Origin: Caulobacteraceae bacterium
Lineage (GTDB): Bacteria > Pseudomonadota > Alphaproteobacteria > Caulobacterales > Caulobacteraceae
Length of the DNA stretch: 51,625 bases
Direction of reading: 5' to 3'
NCBI GenBank assembly: GCA_028290905.1
Contig: JAQGIW010000107.1
Span: 1-51,625, forward strand
Shown in pieces: positions 40,457-49,017 of this stretch. The position numbers were made by a program, and so were the translations under genes. Every line of letters begins with the position of its first letter. Positions within the stretch are counted from its first letter, which is position 1. Below the pieces are notes generated by a model, which saw only the letters and a list, made by a program, of their open reading frames with translations, was not told where the DNA came from and searched no databases.

Positions 40457-42970
40457 ATGAGGAGCCTGATTGCAGGGATGGAGCGGCAGGCGGCCGCGCG
40501 CGGCCCACTGTTCTGCGCGGTGTCGGGGGTTGGGCTGTTGCTGGCCCTCGGCCTCTGGCCGGGCCGCTCAATGGCGGCCGAAGCGTCCTCAGCGTCAGCG
40601 ACCCCAAATGCCGCCGGCCAAGGAGTGGCGCTCGAAGAGGTGCTCGTCACGGCGCGCAAGACCGCCGAGCGTCTGATCGACGTGCCGGTGGTGGCGAGCG
40701 TCATGAGCGCCGAACAACTCCAGAGGTACAACACCACCGACCTCGAACAGCTCAACGCTGAGGTCCCCGGGGTGACGATCTTCCACGCCGACGGTGGCGG
40801 CGGGGGTGGCGGCATCTCCATCCGGGGGGTCGGCCAACTGGCCGTGGACTACGGGGCGGAAGAACCGGTCGCCGTCGTCGTCGACGGCATGGCCTTCACC
40901 CGGGGGCACATCCTCGACACCGGCTTCTTCGACATGCAGTCGCTCGAAGTGCTGAAGGGTCCACAATCGCTGTTCTTCGGCAAGAACAGCCCGGCCGGCG
41001 TGATCAACATCACCAGCAACAACCCGGCTGCCGAGTTTGGCGGGTACATGCGGGCCAGCTACGAATTCAAGACCGAGGACCCGGTGCTCGAAGGGGTCGT
41101 CTCCGTTCCGGTGTCGGATAAGCTGGCCTTCAGGTTCGCCGCGCACGTTGAAGACATGCAAGGCGGCTGGATCACCAACACTGCCGTTCCGATCCTCAAC
41201 AACCCGCTGCGGGGGCAGAAGGGACAGCCGACCTTGGGGGCGAGCTACGACAAATATCCAAAGACCAAGGAGCTCCTCGGGCGAATCACCATGGTCTGGA
41301 AGCCCACCGACCGGTTCACCATGACCCTGAAGGCCTTCGGCTCGGTTCGCCACGATGACGACGGCGTCGCCGTGGCCTTGGGCGGTTGCGCCGACGGGAT
41401 CGGCGGACACCCCTACTATGCCGGTATTCCGGACCCGACGCAGACCTGCACGGGTCATCTGACATGGACCACAAATCAGGCGCTTCCTCCGACGGCCGTC
41501 GGTTTGACGCTGGCCGGCGTACCCCCCGGACAGAAGTTCTACATGAACTCCGTGAATTACATCTATACGCTCAACTTGAATTATCGCTTCGACAAATTCG
41601 ACGTGACCTCGACCACCGGCGTCTGGGACCACCGTGAGAGAGAACACACGGGGTACAGCTTCGACAGCTACGCCGGCATCACCTCAAAGCAGGGCGAATC
41701 GGGGGCGCAGTACAGCGAAGAACTTCGAGTGCAGACGAAATTGGATTTCCCGATAAATTTTGTGGTCGGGGCCTACCTGGAAAAAGATCAATATAACCAT
41801 TACGCGCCGATCACGTTGTTGCCGTTGGGAACCTATCCACTGCCAGGGCCCTATTTCGGCACCTATATGACGTGGAATAATATCGAGGAGAACTCCAACC
41901 AGAGCTACTCCTTCTTCGGCCAGGGCAAGTGGCAGATCCTGTCCAACCTCGAACTGGCCGGCGGCGCGCGCTGGTCCCACGAGGATCGCAACGCCTTGGT
42001 GTTCAACGACTTCAATGCGTTCGACGCCATCCTGCCGCCGGCGCTGAACTTTTTCTCACCCGCCGGCGTCTACTACCGCCCCTCGCTGAGCTACGAGAAC
42101 GTCTCGCCCGAAGCCACGCTCACCTGGCATCCGCGCCGGGACCTGACGATCTACGGCGCCTACAAGACGGGCTATCTCGCCGCGGGCATTTCCAATCCGG
42201 GCTCAGTTCCCAACCTGACCAGCTTCCCCACTGCGGCCCAGCGGAACCAGCAGCTGATATTCGGCGGCGAGACGGTGGAGGGCTTCGAAGCGGGGATCAA
42301 GGGCGTCTTCCTGGACGGGCGTCTGAGCGGCGACGTCGACGCCTTCCGCTATACCTACACCAACCTGCAGGTGGCGGTTTTCAATCCGCAGACGATCAGC
42401 TTCTCCACTCAGAACGCCGCCGGCGCCATCAACGAGGGTTTCGAGGGCCAGGCCGCCTTCAAGGTCACCCCTGAACTGACGGTGCGCGGGGCGTTCTCCT
42501 ATGCCTATCTCCAGTATACGAACTATAAGAACGCCCAGTGCTATCCCGGCCAGACGCTCGCCCTCGGGTGCGTCACCGGCACGATCGGCGGCGTGACGAC
42601 GAAATTCCAGGACCAGAGCGGCCACCCCTACGGCGACGGCCCGCTCCAGGTCTCTCTGGGGTTCAGCTACGACAGGCCGCTCAACGACAAGTGGTCGTTC
42701 CTGTTGACCGCCGATGCGCAGGCGACCTCGTCTGGCTACGACATCCTGGGCCAACCGGGCACGCGCACCCATGCCCATACCCTCATGAATGCGGCGCTGA
42801 AGCTCTACCAGAACGACGGCAAGTGGGAGGTGGCGCTCATCGGCACGAACCTCACCGACACCCTCTACGCCGACCCCTATGGCAACAAGCCGCTGGGCAA
42901 TGTGGGTGACCTGACCGCCTATCTGCATCCGCCGCGGGAGGTAACGCTGCAGGTCACTCGCCGCTTCTAG
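40457..42970 (+). CDS. TonB-dependent outer-membrane receptor (paralogue)
   Basis: An 837-residue receptor. Signal peptide to about residue 40 (CAVSGVGLLLALGLWPGRSMAA), TonB-box-like LEEVLVTARKTAERL, plug segments LEQLNAEVPGVTIF, ISIRGVGQLAVDYG, VVVDGMAFTRGHIL and VLKGPQSLFFGKNSPAGVI, then a barrel ending VTLQVTRRF. It is clearly paralogous to the receptor at 37211: both share YDKYPKTKEL followed by VWKPT, and DGRLSGD with a YTY(x)2LQVA segment. The pair is divergent with two operator-like sites between. AGGGAGAGATT before ATG 40457 fixes the start; upstream in-frame ATGs are not preferred. Likely imports the island substrate or a relative. Confidence 0.95.
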   Translation: MRSLIAGMERQAAARGPLFCAVSGVGLLLALGLWPGRSMAAEASSASATPNAAGQGVALEEVLVTARKTAERLIDVPVVASVMSAEQLQRYNTTDLEQLNAEVPGVTIFHADGGGGGGGISIRGVGQLAVDYGAEEPVAVVVDGMAFTRGHILDTGFFDMQSLEVLKGPQSLFFGKNSPAGVINITSNNPAAEFGGYMRASYEFKTEDPVLEGVVSVPVSDKLAFRFAAHVEDMQGGWITNTAVPILNNPLRGQKGQPTLGASYDKYPKTKELLGRITMVWKPTDRFTMTLKAFGSVRHDDDGVAVALGGCADGIGGHPYYAGIPDPTQTCTGHLTWTTNQALPPTAVGLTLAGVPPGQKFYMNSVNYIYTLNLNYRFDKFDVTSTTGVWDHREREHTGYSFDSYAGITSKQGESGAQYSEELRVQTKLDFPINFVVGAYLEKDQYNHYAPITLLPLGTYPLPGPYFGTYMTWNNIEENSNQSYSFFGQGKWQILSNLELAGGARWSHEDRNALVFNDFNAFDAILPPALNFFSPAGVYYRPSLSYENVSPEATLTWHPRRDLTIYGAYKTGYLAAGISNPGSVPNLTSFPTAAQRNQQLIFGGETVEGFEAGIKGVFLDGRLSGDVDAFRYTYTNLQVAVFNPQTISFSTQNAAGAINEGFEGQAAFKVTPELTVRGAFSYAYLQYTNYKNAQCYPGQTLALGCVTGTIGGVTTKFQDQSGHPYGDGPLQVSLGFSYDRPLNDKWSFLLTADAQATSSGYDILGQPGTRTHAHTLMNAALKLYQNDGKWEVALIGTNLTDTLYADPYGNKPLGNVGDLTAYLHPPREVTLQVTRRF

Positions 42971-43093
42971 AGTGCGTTCTTCACCCACGGCGACTACCGC
43001 CCGCTGGTGAAGGCGCGGATGGAGGCGATACTCTCCAGCTTCGGGCCATCGGCGCAGGCGGGTTCGCCGAAAGTCCGAGCGTTCTGGGCATGA
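42971..43093 (+). pseudogene. possible coding remnant after the TonB receptor gene
   Basis: Directly after the receptor stop, and in the same frame, 40 open codons with strongly G/C-rich third positions read FFTHGDYRPLVKARMEAIL then GSPKVRAFWA before TGA. There is no start codon at its head or ribosome site. It looks like the tail of a lost gene, which I cannot identify. It could also be chance. Confidence 0.28.
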
Positions 43094-43163
43094 TGAGATC
43101 GACGCCCTATCCGCCGAAGGGCTGATCGCGGCGCGTCGAAGTCCGGAGAGGAAGAGGTCGTCG

Positions 43164-43640
43164 ATGGATAATGTGGAGCGGTTGCTGGCGATCGAGGAGA
43201 TCAGGCAGCTCAAGGCGCGTTACTGGCGCTGCATGGACACCAAGGACTGGGACGGACTGGCGCAGGTGTTCGCGCCCGACGCGGTCTTCGATCTCAGCCA
43301 GGTGAACAGTGTGCGCCATCCGCTCACCGGTGAATGGACGCCGCCCTACGGCGACGAAAGCGCAGTCTACCGCGGCCATGCCGCGGTCCTGAAGATGATC
43401 CGCGACTCGGTCGCCCGACTGGTCACCGTCCACCACGGCCACATGGGCGAGATCGAGATCACTTCGGAGACGACCGCCCGGGCGATCTGGGCCATGGAGG
43501 ACCTGATCCACAACGTCCCGGGCGAGTCTCGCATGTTCATGCATGGCTTCGGCCACTACCACGATACCTATGTGCGGCTCGATCGCGGCTGGGCAATCCA
43601 GACGACCCGTATCACGCGGCTTTATCTGGAGCGGGACTAG
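43164..43640 (+). CDS. SnoaL-like/NTF2-fold protein
   Basis: A 158-residue NTF2-fold protein. The opening LLAIEEIRQLKARYWRCMDT and DWDGLAQVFAPDAVFDLS is the standard SnoaL-like N-terminal helix with the Tyr and Asp positions; TVHHGHMGEIEI and FGHYHDTYVRLDRGW form the later strands. Likely a small isomerase, dehydratase or accessory protein of the pathway. Compared with the 35947 protein it carries a longer loop (RHPLTGEWTPPYGDESAVYRG). AGAGGAAGAGG precedes ATG 43164. It follows the TonB receptor with 193 bases between and converges on a GST gene. Confidence 0.88.
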   Translation: MDNVERLLAIEEIRQLKARYWRCMDTKDWDGLAQVFAPDAVFDLSQVNSVRHPLTGEWTPPYGDESAVYRGHAAVLKMIRDSVARLVTVHHGHMGEIEITSETTARAIWAMEDLIHNVPGESRMFMHGFGHYHDTYVRLDRGWAIQTTRITRLYLERD

Positions 43641-43648
43641 GGCGGGGT

Positions 43649-44449
43649 TCAGAAGTCCAGGGGCAGGCTGAGGTGGCGCTCGTAGATCAGGTTCCGGTGC
43701 GCCAGCAGGACCGGATCGTTCGCCGCCTCGATGACCGGCCCGATCATCTCGTAGCTCAGGCGCATCCAGTCGGGCATGGGATTGACCTCGTGCGGCAGCG
43801 GCTCGAGGGCCATGGAAAACACCGTCCAATAGATATCGCAGGCGGTGATCGAATCCCCGACGAGATAGGCCGAACCTGCGGCCTTCTGGCGGTGAAGCCG
43901 TGCGGCGAGCATGCGCAGAATGTCGGCGCAACGGGCGGGCGCCTCGGCCGGGCCGCCCACCGAGGCGCTGTAGCTGGTGCGCATGCGGGCGCTGTCCTCG
44001 GGTCCCCACGGCGGCTTGGAAAGGGCGGACACCCGCGCCGGATCGGGTGTCCCGGCGAAAGGCGTCCCCATCATCGCCCGCCGCGCCCATCCCCAACCCC
44101 ACTCCGAGCAGATCTCGCTGGAGATCCCGAGCACCAGCGCCCGGTCTTCCGACCCCGTCGGCAACAGGGGCCGCTCCGGCGCCAGGCGCTCGGCCAGCAT
44201 CAGGATGTCGTACCAGCCGGTCCGCGGCGGCTCGTCGTCGTACATCGCATTCGGCGCGTTGCGGATGCCCGTCCAGGCCACGAGCGCTTCGTTGGCTTTC
44301 CCCGCGTACTGGGCCACCGGGGCGTAGGGGATCTGCTTGTATTCGAGGATCTTCTTGGCCGACTCGCCCCAGGGGCCCGGTACGAAGGCCGTGAGCACCA
44401 GCCTGAGGCCGGGAAGATCCTTGGCTTCCGCCACCTCGAGGTACTTCAT
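43649..44449 (-). CDS. glutathione S-transferase-like protein
   Basis: A 266-residue GST-fold protein. The N-terminal thioredoxin-like half shows LRLVLTAFVPGPWGESAKKI and LEYKQIPYAPV; the C-terminal helical half has CADILRMLAARLH and AGSAYLVGDSITACDIYWTVF, the usual GST helix with the conserved Asp N-cap (SITACD). The N-terminal catalytic Ser/Cys/Tyr is not obvious. Possible roles are conjugation of electrophilic intermediates or ether cleavage, as for lignin-type beta-etherases; neither is shown. GGGAGGCG before ATG 44449 fixes the start. It is divergent from the short SDR gene. Confidence 0.83.
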   Translation of the reverse strand: MKYLEVAEAKDLPGLRLVLTAFVPGPWGESAKKILEYKQIPYAPVAQYAGKANEALVAWTGIRNAPNAMYDDEPPRTGWYDILMLAERLAPERPLLPTGSEDRALVLGISSEICSEWGWGWARRAMMGTPFAGTPDPARVSALSKPPWGPEDSARMRTSYSASVGGPAEAPARCADILRMLAARLHRQKAAGSAYLVGDSITACDIYWTVFSMALEPLPHEVNPMPDWMRLSYEMIGPVIEAANDPVLLAHRNLIYERHLSLPLDF

Positions 44450-44586
44450 CGGCTCGCCTCCCGCTTGGCAGGGTTCGCTGACCTTGCCCAACACCCTAAC
44501 CTATTCCGAATTTCACGGTCCAGGCGAATGGGCGCGATTGTGTGGTTGAGGGCGCCATTCCATCGTGCCATGGATGCCGCAAGACG

Positions 44587-44609
44587 GCGGGCCCGCGGGG
44601 CGGGCCCGC
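44587..44609. repeat. tandem palindrome GCGGGCCCGC-GGG-GCGGGCCCGC
   Basis: Two identical self-complementary 10-mers lie 13 bases apart and end 19 bases before the ATG of the SDR at 44629, just ahead of its ribosome site. Together they could fold into a very stable 10-bp hairpin in the leader, or act as a terminator for transcription from the left. Confidence 0.55.
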
Positions 44610-44628
44610 GAGAACGACGGAGGAACTC

Positions 44629-45321
44629 ATGGCCAATGTGCTGATCACCGGCGCCAATCGGGGCATCGGGCTGGAACTGGCGCGCACCTACGCCAAGGCC
44701 GGCGACCGGGTGTTCGCCTTCTCCCGCTCGCCTAAGGACGCCAAGGCGCTGAACGACCTCGCGGCCTCGTCCGGCGGCAAGGTCACGGTCCATGCCATGG
44801 ACGTCGGCGACGGCGCCTCGATCGCCGAGGGCGCCAAGGTCGTCGGCGACACGCCTATCGATATCCTGATCAACAATGCCGGCGTTCTGGGTGGCAATCC
44901 CCAGACCCTGCAGGCCATCGATTTCGACGCCTGGATCGACGCCCTGAAGATCATGACCATCGGGCCGTTCCGGGTGGTCCAGACCTTCCTGCCCAATCTG
45001 AAGAAGGCCGCCGCGCCGAAGGTGATGACCGTCACCAGCCAGCTGGCCGCCTCGACGTGGCCGTTCGGCGGCACCTACGCCTACTCCAGCGCCAAGGCCG
45101 GGGTGAACAAGGTGATGCAGACCCTGGCCCTCGACCTGAAGGGCGACAACATCGCCGTCTCGATGATCCACCCCGGCTGGGTAAAGACCGACATGGGCGG
45201 CCCGAACGCCGACATCACCCCCGAAGAGAGCGCGGCGGGCATCCATAAGGTGGTCGCCGGGCTCGGGATGCAGGACACCGGCAAGTTCTTCAAGTGGAAC
45301 GGCGACATCCACGCCTGGTGA
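44629..45321 (+). CDS. short SDR, C-factor (CsgA)-like
   Basis: A 230-residue SDR of the short C-factor-like group. It starts directly at the cofactor motif, ANVLITGANRGIGLELARTY, then DILINNAGVLGG, VMTVTSQLAAST, catalytic YAYSSAKAGVN and the group-typical HPGWVKTDMGGPNADITPEE. The usual C-terminal extension is short (GKFFKWNGDIHAW). Family members act on hydrophobic alcohols or lipids; cardiolipin has been described for CsgA. GGAGGAACTC precedes ATG 44629 and a strong leader hairpin lies upstream. It is followed by another SDR gene after 42 bases. Confidence 0.9.
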   Translation: MANVLITGANRGIGLELARTYAKAGDRVFAFSRSPKDAKALNDLAASSGGKVTVHAMDVGDGASIAEGAKVVGDTPIDILINNAGVLGGNPQTLQAIDFDAWIDALKIMTIGPFRVVQTFLPNLKKAAAPKVMTVTSQLAASTWPFGGTYAYSSAKAGVNKVMQTLALDLKGDNIAVSMIHPGWVKTDMGGPNADITPEESAAGIHKVVAGLGMQDTGKFFKWNGDIHAW

Positions 45322-45337
45322 GCGAGCGGTCAAACCC

Positions 45338-45356
45338 GTAGCGCGTTTTGGTTCAG
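45338..45356 (+). promoter_or_regulatory. weak operator-like site AGCGCGTTTTGGTTC
   Basis: AGCGCGTT at 45340-45347 followed by TTGGTTC, 24 bases before the SDR start at 45364. It is a weaker match to the island motif, in a short gap between two same-strand genes. Confidence 0.25.
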
Positions 45357-45363
45357 GGGGGGC

Positions 45364-46122
45364 ATGGTGAACGACAAGGGCGTTTTGGCCGACAGGGTGG
45401 CGATCGTCACCGGCTCGACCCGGGGGATAGGCCGGGCGACAGCAGAGGCGTTCGCCTCCGCCGGGGCCCGGGTCGTGATCTCGTCGCGCAAGCCCGAGGC
45501 ATGCGATGCGACGTGCGCCGAAATGCGCGCCCAGGGACATCAGGTGCTCGGCGTCCCGGCCCACGTCGGCAAACCCGAGGATATCGCACGCCTTGTCGAG
45601 ACGACACTGGCGCACTTCGGGCGGCTCGACGTCGTGGTCTGCAACGCGGCCGTCAATCCGGTGTTCGCGGAGCTCCAGGAGATCACCGAGGAGACCTGGG
45701 CCAAGGTGATGGAGACGAACCTCACCAGCGTCTGGCGGATGGCGAAGGCCGCCTTTCCGGCGATGGCGGCCCAGGGCGGCGGGTCCATGGTGCTGCTGTC
45801 GTCCACCGCCAGTCTGGTCGGCACGATCACCGAAGGGCCGTATGCCGTGTCGAAGGCCGCGGAGAACCATCTGGCGCGGCAGCTGGCCGTCCAGTGGGGA
45901 CCCAGGAACATCCGCGTGAACACCATCGCCCCGGGCCTTACGCGCACCGACATGATCCGCAATCACGATCCCAAGATGATCGCGCGCACCCTCGAGCGCA
46001 CGCCCCTGCGCCGCATGGCCGAGCCCTCTGAGATCGCGTCGATCGCCCTGTTCTTCGCCTCCGACGCCTCCCGCCACCTAACCGGACAACTGCTGGTGGC
46101 GGACGGCGGCGGCCTCCTCTAG
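45364..46122 (+). CDS. SDR family oxidoreductase
   Basis: A 252-residue classical SDR. Cofactor loop GSTRGIGRA, VVVCNAAVNPV, MVLLSSTASLVG, catalytic YAVSKAAEN, and the carboxyl end SDASRHLTGQLLVADGGG are all present. SSRKPE after beta-2 suggests NADP preference, as in glucose/ribitol-type or DHRS4-like reductases. It belongs to neither of the two amplified groups. Its stop overlaps the stop of the convergent SnoaL-like gene by 2 bases. Start ATG 45364 follows AGGGGGGGC. Confidence 0.91.
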   Translation: MVNDKGVLADRVAIVTGSTRGIGRATAEAFASAGARVVISSRKPEACDATCAEMRAQGHQVLGVPAHVGKPEDIARLVETTLAHFGRLDVVVCNAAVNPVFAELQEITEETWAKVMETNLTSVWRMAKAAFPAMAAQGGGSMVLLSSTASLVGTITEGPYAVSKAAENHLARQLAVQWGPRNIRVNTIAPGLTRTDMIRNHDPKMIARTLERTPLRRMAEPSEIASIALFFASDASRHLTGQLLVADGGGLL

Positions 46123-46661
46123 CCCGTGACGTCGGCGCCCATGCGCCGGAACCAGGGGTTGTTGGGCGAGCGGTCGGTGACCCGGTTGATGCCGGTCAGG
46201 GCATCGGAGGCCTTGGCCTCCTCTGTCTGCTTCATCGTCCAGTCCATGAGGTAGGTGCAGCTGGCGCTCTTCCATACGCCGTCCCGCCGCTCGAAGACGT
46301 GGAGATACCGGCCGCCATAGATCTGGGTGGTGGCGCCGTTGCGTCCCCCGGCCAGGCCGTAGCACTCGACATAGGCCTTGTTCTCGCCTTCGAACGCGAT
46401 CTGCGGGGCGGTCGTCAGATGATAGGTCGCCTCCCCCGCGCGCTCGATATCCCAGAGGACCGGGCGGTAGTCGCGCCAGACGCCTTTGAAGAAGCCGAAG
46501 TCGATGGCGGCATCGTCCCAGAACACTTCGTCCATCAGGCTGAAGTCCAGCCATTCCTGGCCGCGTCCATACCGCGTCAGTTGTTGGATTATGGTGTCGC
46601 GCGATTTCAGTCGGTCGACCTCGCGCCGCAGCGCCGCTATCTCGGTCGCCAGATCGGTCAT
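46119..46661 (-). CDS. SnoaL-like/NTF2-fold protein
   Basis: A 180-residue NTF2-fold protein with a heptad-like N-terminal helix (LATEIAALRREVDRLKSRD) before the domain. IIQQLTRYGRGQEWLDFSLM is followed by EVFWDDAAIDFGFFKG; later strands include YVECYGLAGGRNGATTQIYG and YLHVFERRDGVWKSASC. Its ATG overlaps the stop of the P450 gene (ATGA) and CAGGAG lies upstream, so it is produced together with that P450. Likely processes the P450 product (isomerase or dehydratase) or stabilises it; function not proven. Confidence 0.87.
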   Translation of the reverse strand: MTDLATEIAALRREVDRLKSRDTIIQQLTRYGRGQEWLDFSLMDEVFWDDAAIDFGFFKGVWRDYRPVLWDIERAGEATYHLTTAPQIAFEGENKAYVECYGLAGGRNGATTQIYGGRYLHVFERRDGVWKSASCTYLMDWTMKQTEEAKASDALTGINRVTDRSPNNPWFRRMGADVTG

Positions 46662-47947
46662 GATTTTCTCCTGAAGGTTATGTGCAGTTCCTTGAGCGCG
46701 CGCAGGGCGAAGTTGGGCGCGTGGCGCAGGGTGTTGCGCTCCGGGGCCAGTTCGAAATCCTCGACCCGGTCGATAAAGGCGCGGAATCCCCAGTAGAGTT
46801 CGCGCCGCGCCAGGGGGGCGCCCAGGCAATGGTGCACGCCGGAGCCGAACGCCAGATGGCTCGCGGCGTTGCGCCGGGTCAGGTCGAGTTTCTCTGGCTC
46901 GGGAAAGTGCCGCTCGTCGCGATTGGCGGCGGCGTAGCGTGTGTTGATGATGGCGCCGGCCGGAATATTGACCCCGTGCATCTCGATGTCGCGCCGGGCC
47001 ACCCGGAACAGCGCCTGGACCGGCGATTCCAGCCGCAACACCTCCTCGATGAAGGTGCGCAGATATTTGTCGGGGTCCGACTTCAGGGTCGCCCAGGCCT
47101 CGCGATCGCGGCCCAGCAGCATGACGCCGGCCGAGAGGGCGTTGGTGCTGGTCTCCGAGCCGCCGACGAAGGTGTCGGCCATCATCTCGGCGTGCAGTTC
47201 TTCGTCGGTGAGGGTCCGGCCCCATTCCGGAATTACCGTATTGACCATCTCCGAAATCAGCGTCTCGTCGGGTTCCTTGCGTACACGGTCGAAGATCTTC
47301 TGGAAGTAATGCTGGGCCTCGATCTCCATCTCGGTGGACCAGATCGCCTCTTCCTCCGTCTGCATCATGCCCAGGCGCTGCACCCAGGCATCGGTCCAGG
47401 CCTTGATCCGCCAGATGTCGGACTCCCGCGCGCCCATCTGCTTGCCGATGACGATCAGCGGCAGGGGTATGGCCATCTGTCTGACCCAGTCGCACTCCCC
47501 CGCCTCGATGAAGGCGTCCACCAGCCGGTGGGCGAGGGCCTCCACAAAGGGATCCATTTCCTTGATCTTGCTGGCGCGGAAGGCGTGGTCGAACATCGCC
47601 CGCATCTGCTTGTGGTTCGGGTCGTCCCGGCCGGCCAGGGTGGGCGCGGGCAGCCACCCTTTCTCCCTGTACAGAGCCTGGATCTTCCGGGCCCGGGCGT
47701 CGTCGAATTGCCCGGCGGCGCGCGGGCGCTCGCTCGGGAATCCGTCGGTGTCGAGCAGGACCTTCCGCAGGTCCTCGTAGCGGGTGATGTTGTACATGCC
47801 GGTGATCGGGTCTCGCCACACCGGGGCCTGCTCTCGCAGCAGCCTGTAGGCCGGGTAGGGGCACTCCTGGACCTCCGCGTCCAGGAAGTTGATCTCGTCG
47901 GGCGAGGCGGGGACGACAGGGTCGTCCATCCTGTTGATCAGCGCCAT
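46658..47947 (-). CDS. cytochrome P450
   Basis: A 429-residue soluble P450. ECPYPAYRLLREQAPVWRDP near residue 28, I-helix ADTFVGGSETSTNALSAG near 245, K-helix EEVLRLESPVQ, PEPEKLDLTRRNAASHLAFG and heme loop FGSGVHHCLGAPLARRE with Cys374 are all intact. The HLAFGSGVHHCLGAPLAR form is common among CYP107/CYP1xx bacterial enzymes acting on terpenoids, steroids and macrolides. ATG 47947 follows GAGAGGGAACGCC. Its stop overlaps the SnoaL-like gene (ATGA). A weak operator-like site lies about 32 bases upstream. Confidence 0.95.
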   Translation of the reverse strand: MALINRMDDPVVPASPDEINFLDAEVQECPYPAYRLLREQAPVWRDPITGMYNITRYEDLRKVLLDTDGFPSERPRAAGQFDDARARKIQALYREKGWLPAPTLAGRDDPNHKQMRAMFDHAFRASKIKEMDPFVEALAHRLVDAFIEAGECDWVRQMAIPLPLIVIGKQMGARESDIWRIKAWTDAWVQRLGMMQTEEEAIWSTEMEIEAQHYFQKIFDRVRKEPDETLISEMVNTVIPEWGRTLTDEELHAEMMADTFVGGSETSTNALSAGVMLLGRDREAWATLKSDPDKYLRTFIEEVLRLESPVQALFRVARRDIEMHGVNIPAGAIINTRYAAANRDERHFPEPEKLDLTRRNAASHLAFGSGVHHCLGAPLARRELYWGFRAFIDRVEDFELAPERNTLRHAPNFALRALKELHITFRRKS

Positions 47948-47974
47948 GGCGTTCCCTCTCCAGCCCAATCAAAA

Positions 47975-47990
47975 CACAAATTCGTTGCAT
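47975..47990. promoter_or_regulatory. weak operator-like site upstream of P450
   Basis: On the minus strand GCAACGAATTTGTGTTTTG begins about 40 bases before the P450 start; it resembles the minus-strand form at 22906 (AACATGTATCTGTTTTGG). It also contains the 6-base palindrome GAATTC-like AATT centre. Confidence 0.25.
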
Positions 47991-48093
47991 AATTGGTGGA
48001 CATGGTGACAAAACCGGAAGCCTCGCGCAACCAGTGCGGGAACGAGAAAGCGGCGGCCTATGGCCGAGCCAGCCTTTAGGGAGATGTGAGCCG

Positions 48094-48852
48094 ATGGACC
48101 TTGGACTTTCAGGCAAGAAGGCCCTCGTCAGCGGGTCCACCCGCGGCATCGGCCGGCGGATCGTCGAGGCCCTGCTCGCGGACGGGGCGGCCGTCGCGAT
48201 CGGGGCGCGCAACGAAGCCGAGGTGAAGGAGGCGGTCGCCGAACTCGGCAAGTCCGGCAAGGTGGTCGGCGGCGTCCTCGATGTGGCCGACGCCGAGAGC
48301 TACAGGAACTGGATCGCCAGCATGACCGACCAGCTCGGCGGGGTGGACATCTTCGTCCACAACGTCTCCGGCGGCGGCGGCATGGACGGCGAAGCCAGCT
48401 GGTACAAATGCTTCGAGATCGACGTCATGGGCGCCGTCCGTGGCGTCGCCGCGGTGACGCCGCACATGAAGGCGGCCGGCTCCGGTTCTATCGTCTTCAT
48501 CGGCACGACCGCGGCGGTGGAAACCTTCATGGGGCCGATGGCCTACAACGCCTTCAAGGCGGGCCTCGTGACCCACGCCAAGCAGCTCTCCCAGGCCCTG
48601 GGCGCGGACAACATCCGGGTGAATGTGGTCTCCCCCGGCCCGATCCTGTTCCCCGGCGGCGCGTGGGAGAACATCGGCAAGGCCATGCCCGATCTCTATA
48701 AGTCGCACATCGCCACCCAGCCGAACGGCCGGTTCGGCACGCCCGAGGAGGTCGCCAAGGTGGTCGCCTTCCTGGCCAGCCCGGCGGCCAGCTGGGTGAC
48801 GGGCGTCAACCTCGTGGTCGACGGCGGCTACACCAAGCGCGTCCAGCTTTAG
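48094..48852 (+). CDS. SDR family oxidoreductase
   Basis: A 252-residue SDR. It opens MDLGLSGKKALVSGSTRGIG, has DIFVHNVSGGGG in place of NNAG, IVFIGTTAAVETFM where the catalytic Ser is replaced by Thr or shifted, and the active-site YNAFKAGLVTHAK (Tyr and Lys kept). It ends SPAASWVTGVNLVVDGG. The HNVSGG form is typical of a 3-oxoacyl-ACP reductase-like SDR subgroup. ATG 48094 has AGGGAG upstream. It is divergent from the P450 at 46658 and is followed, after a hairpin-rich gap, by another P450. Confidence 0.9.
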   Translation: MDLGLSGKKALVSGSTRGIGRRIVEALLADGAAVAIGARNEAEVKEAVAELGKSGKVVGGVLDVADAESYRNWIASMTDQLGGVDIFVHNVSGGGGMDGEASWYKCFEIDVMGAVRGVAAVTPHMKAAGSGSIVFIGTTAAVETFMGPMAYNAFKAGLVTHAKQLSQALGADNIRVNVVSPGPILFPGGAWENIGKAMPDLYKSHIATQPNGRFGTPEEVAKVVAFLASPAASWVTGVNLVVDGGYTKRVQL

Positions 48853-48882
48853 CGATACGCAAGGCGGCGGCCCCCCCTCCCG

Positions 48883-48968
48883 CCCCGCGTACGCGGGGGT
48901 TCGGCCTTACTCCCCCAGAGGGGGAGAGAGTTCGGACGGGCGCCTCGCCTCCCCCCGCTCGGGGAGGG
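48883..48968. repeat. cluster of three REP-like hairpins
   Basis: The 165-base gap between the SDR and P450 genes contains three inverted repeats: CCCCGCGTACGCGGGG (48883-48898, perfect 16-base palindrome), CTCCCCC-AGA-GGGGGAG (48911-48927, same arms and loop as 71-89) and CCTCCCC with GGGGAGG (48949-48968). They look like a REP/BIME-type insertion and may end or attenuate transcription. Confidence 0.55.
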
Positions 48969-49017
48969 GGACTCCGAAGGTGGAGGGGCCCTTCTGCTCA
49001 GCTTTAGGAGACTCTTC

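Noticed and set aside
46119-48260. 713-residue minus-strand open frame spanning the SnoaL-like and P450 genes
   Set aside because: Only its last 180 codons are real (SnoaL-like protein); the upstream part is the wrong frame of the P450 gene.
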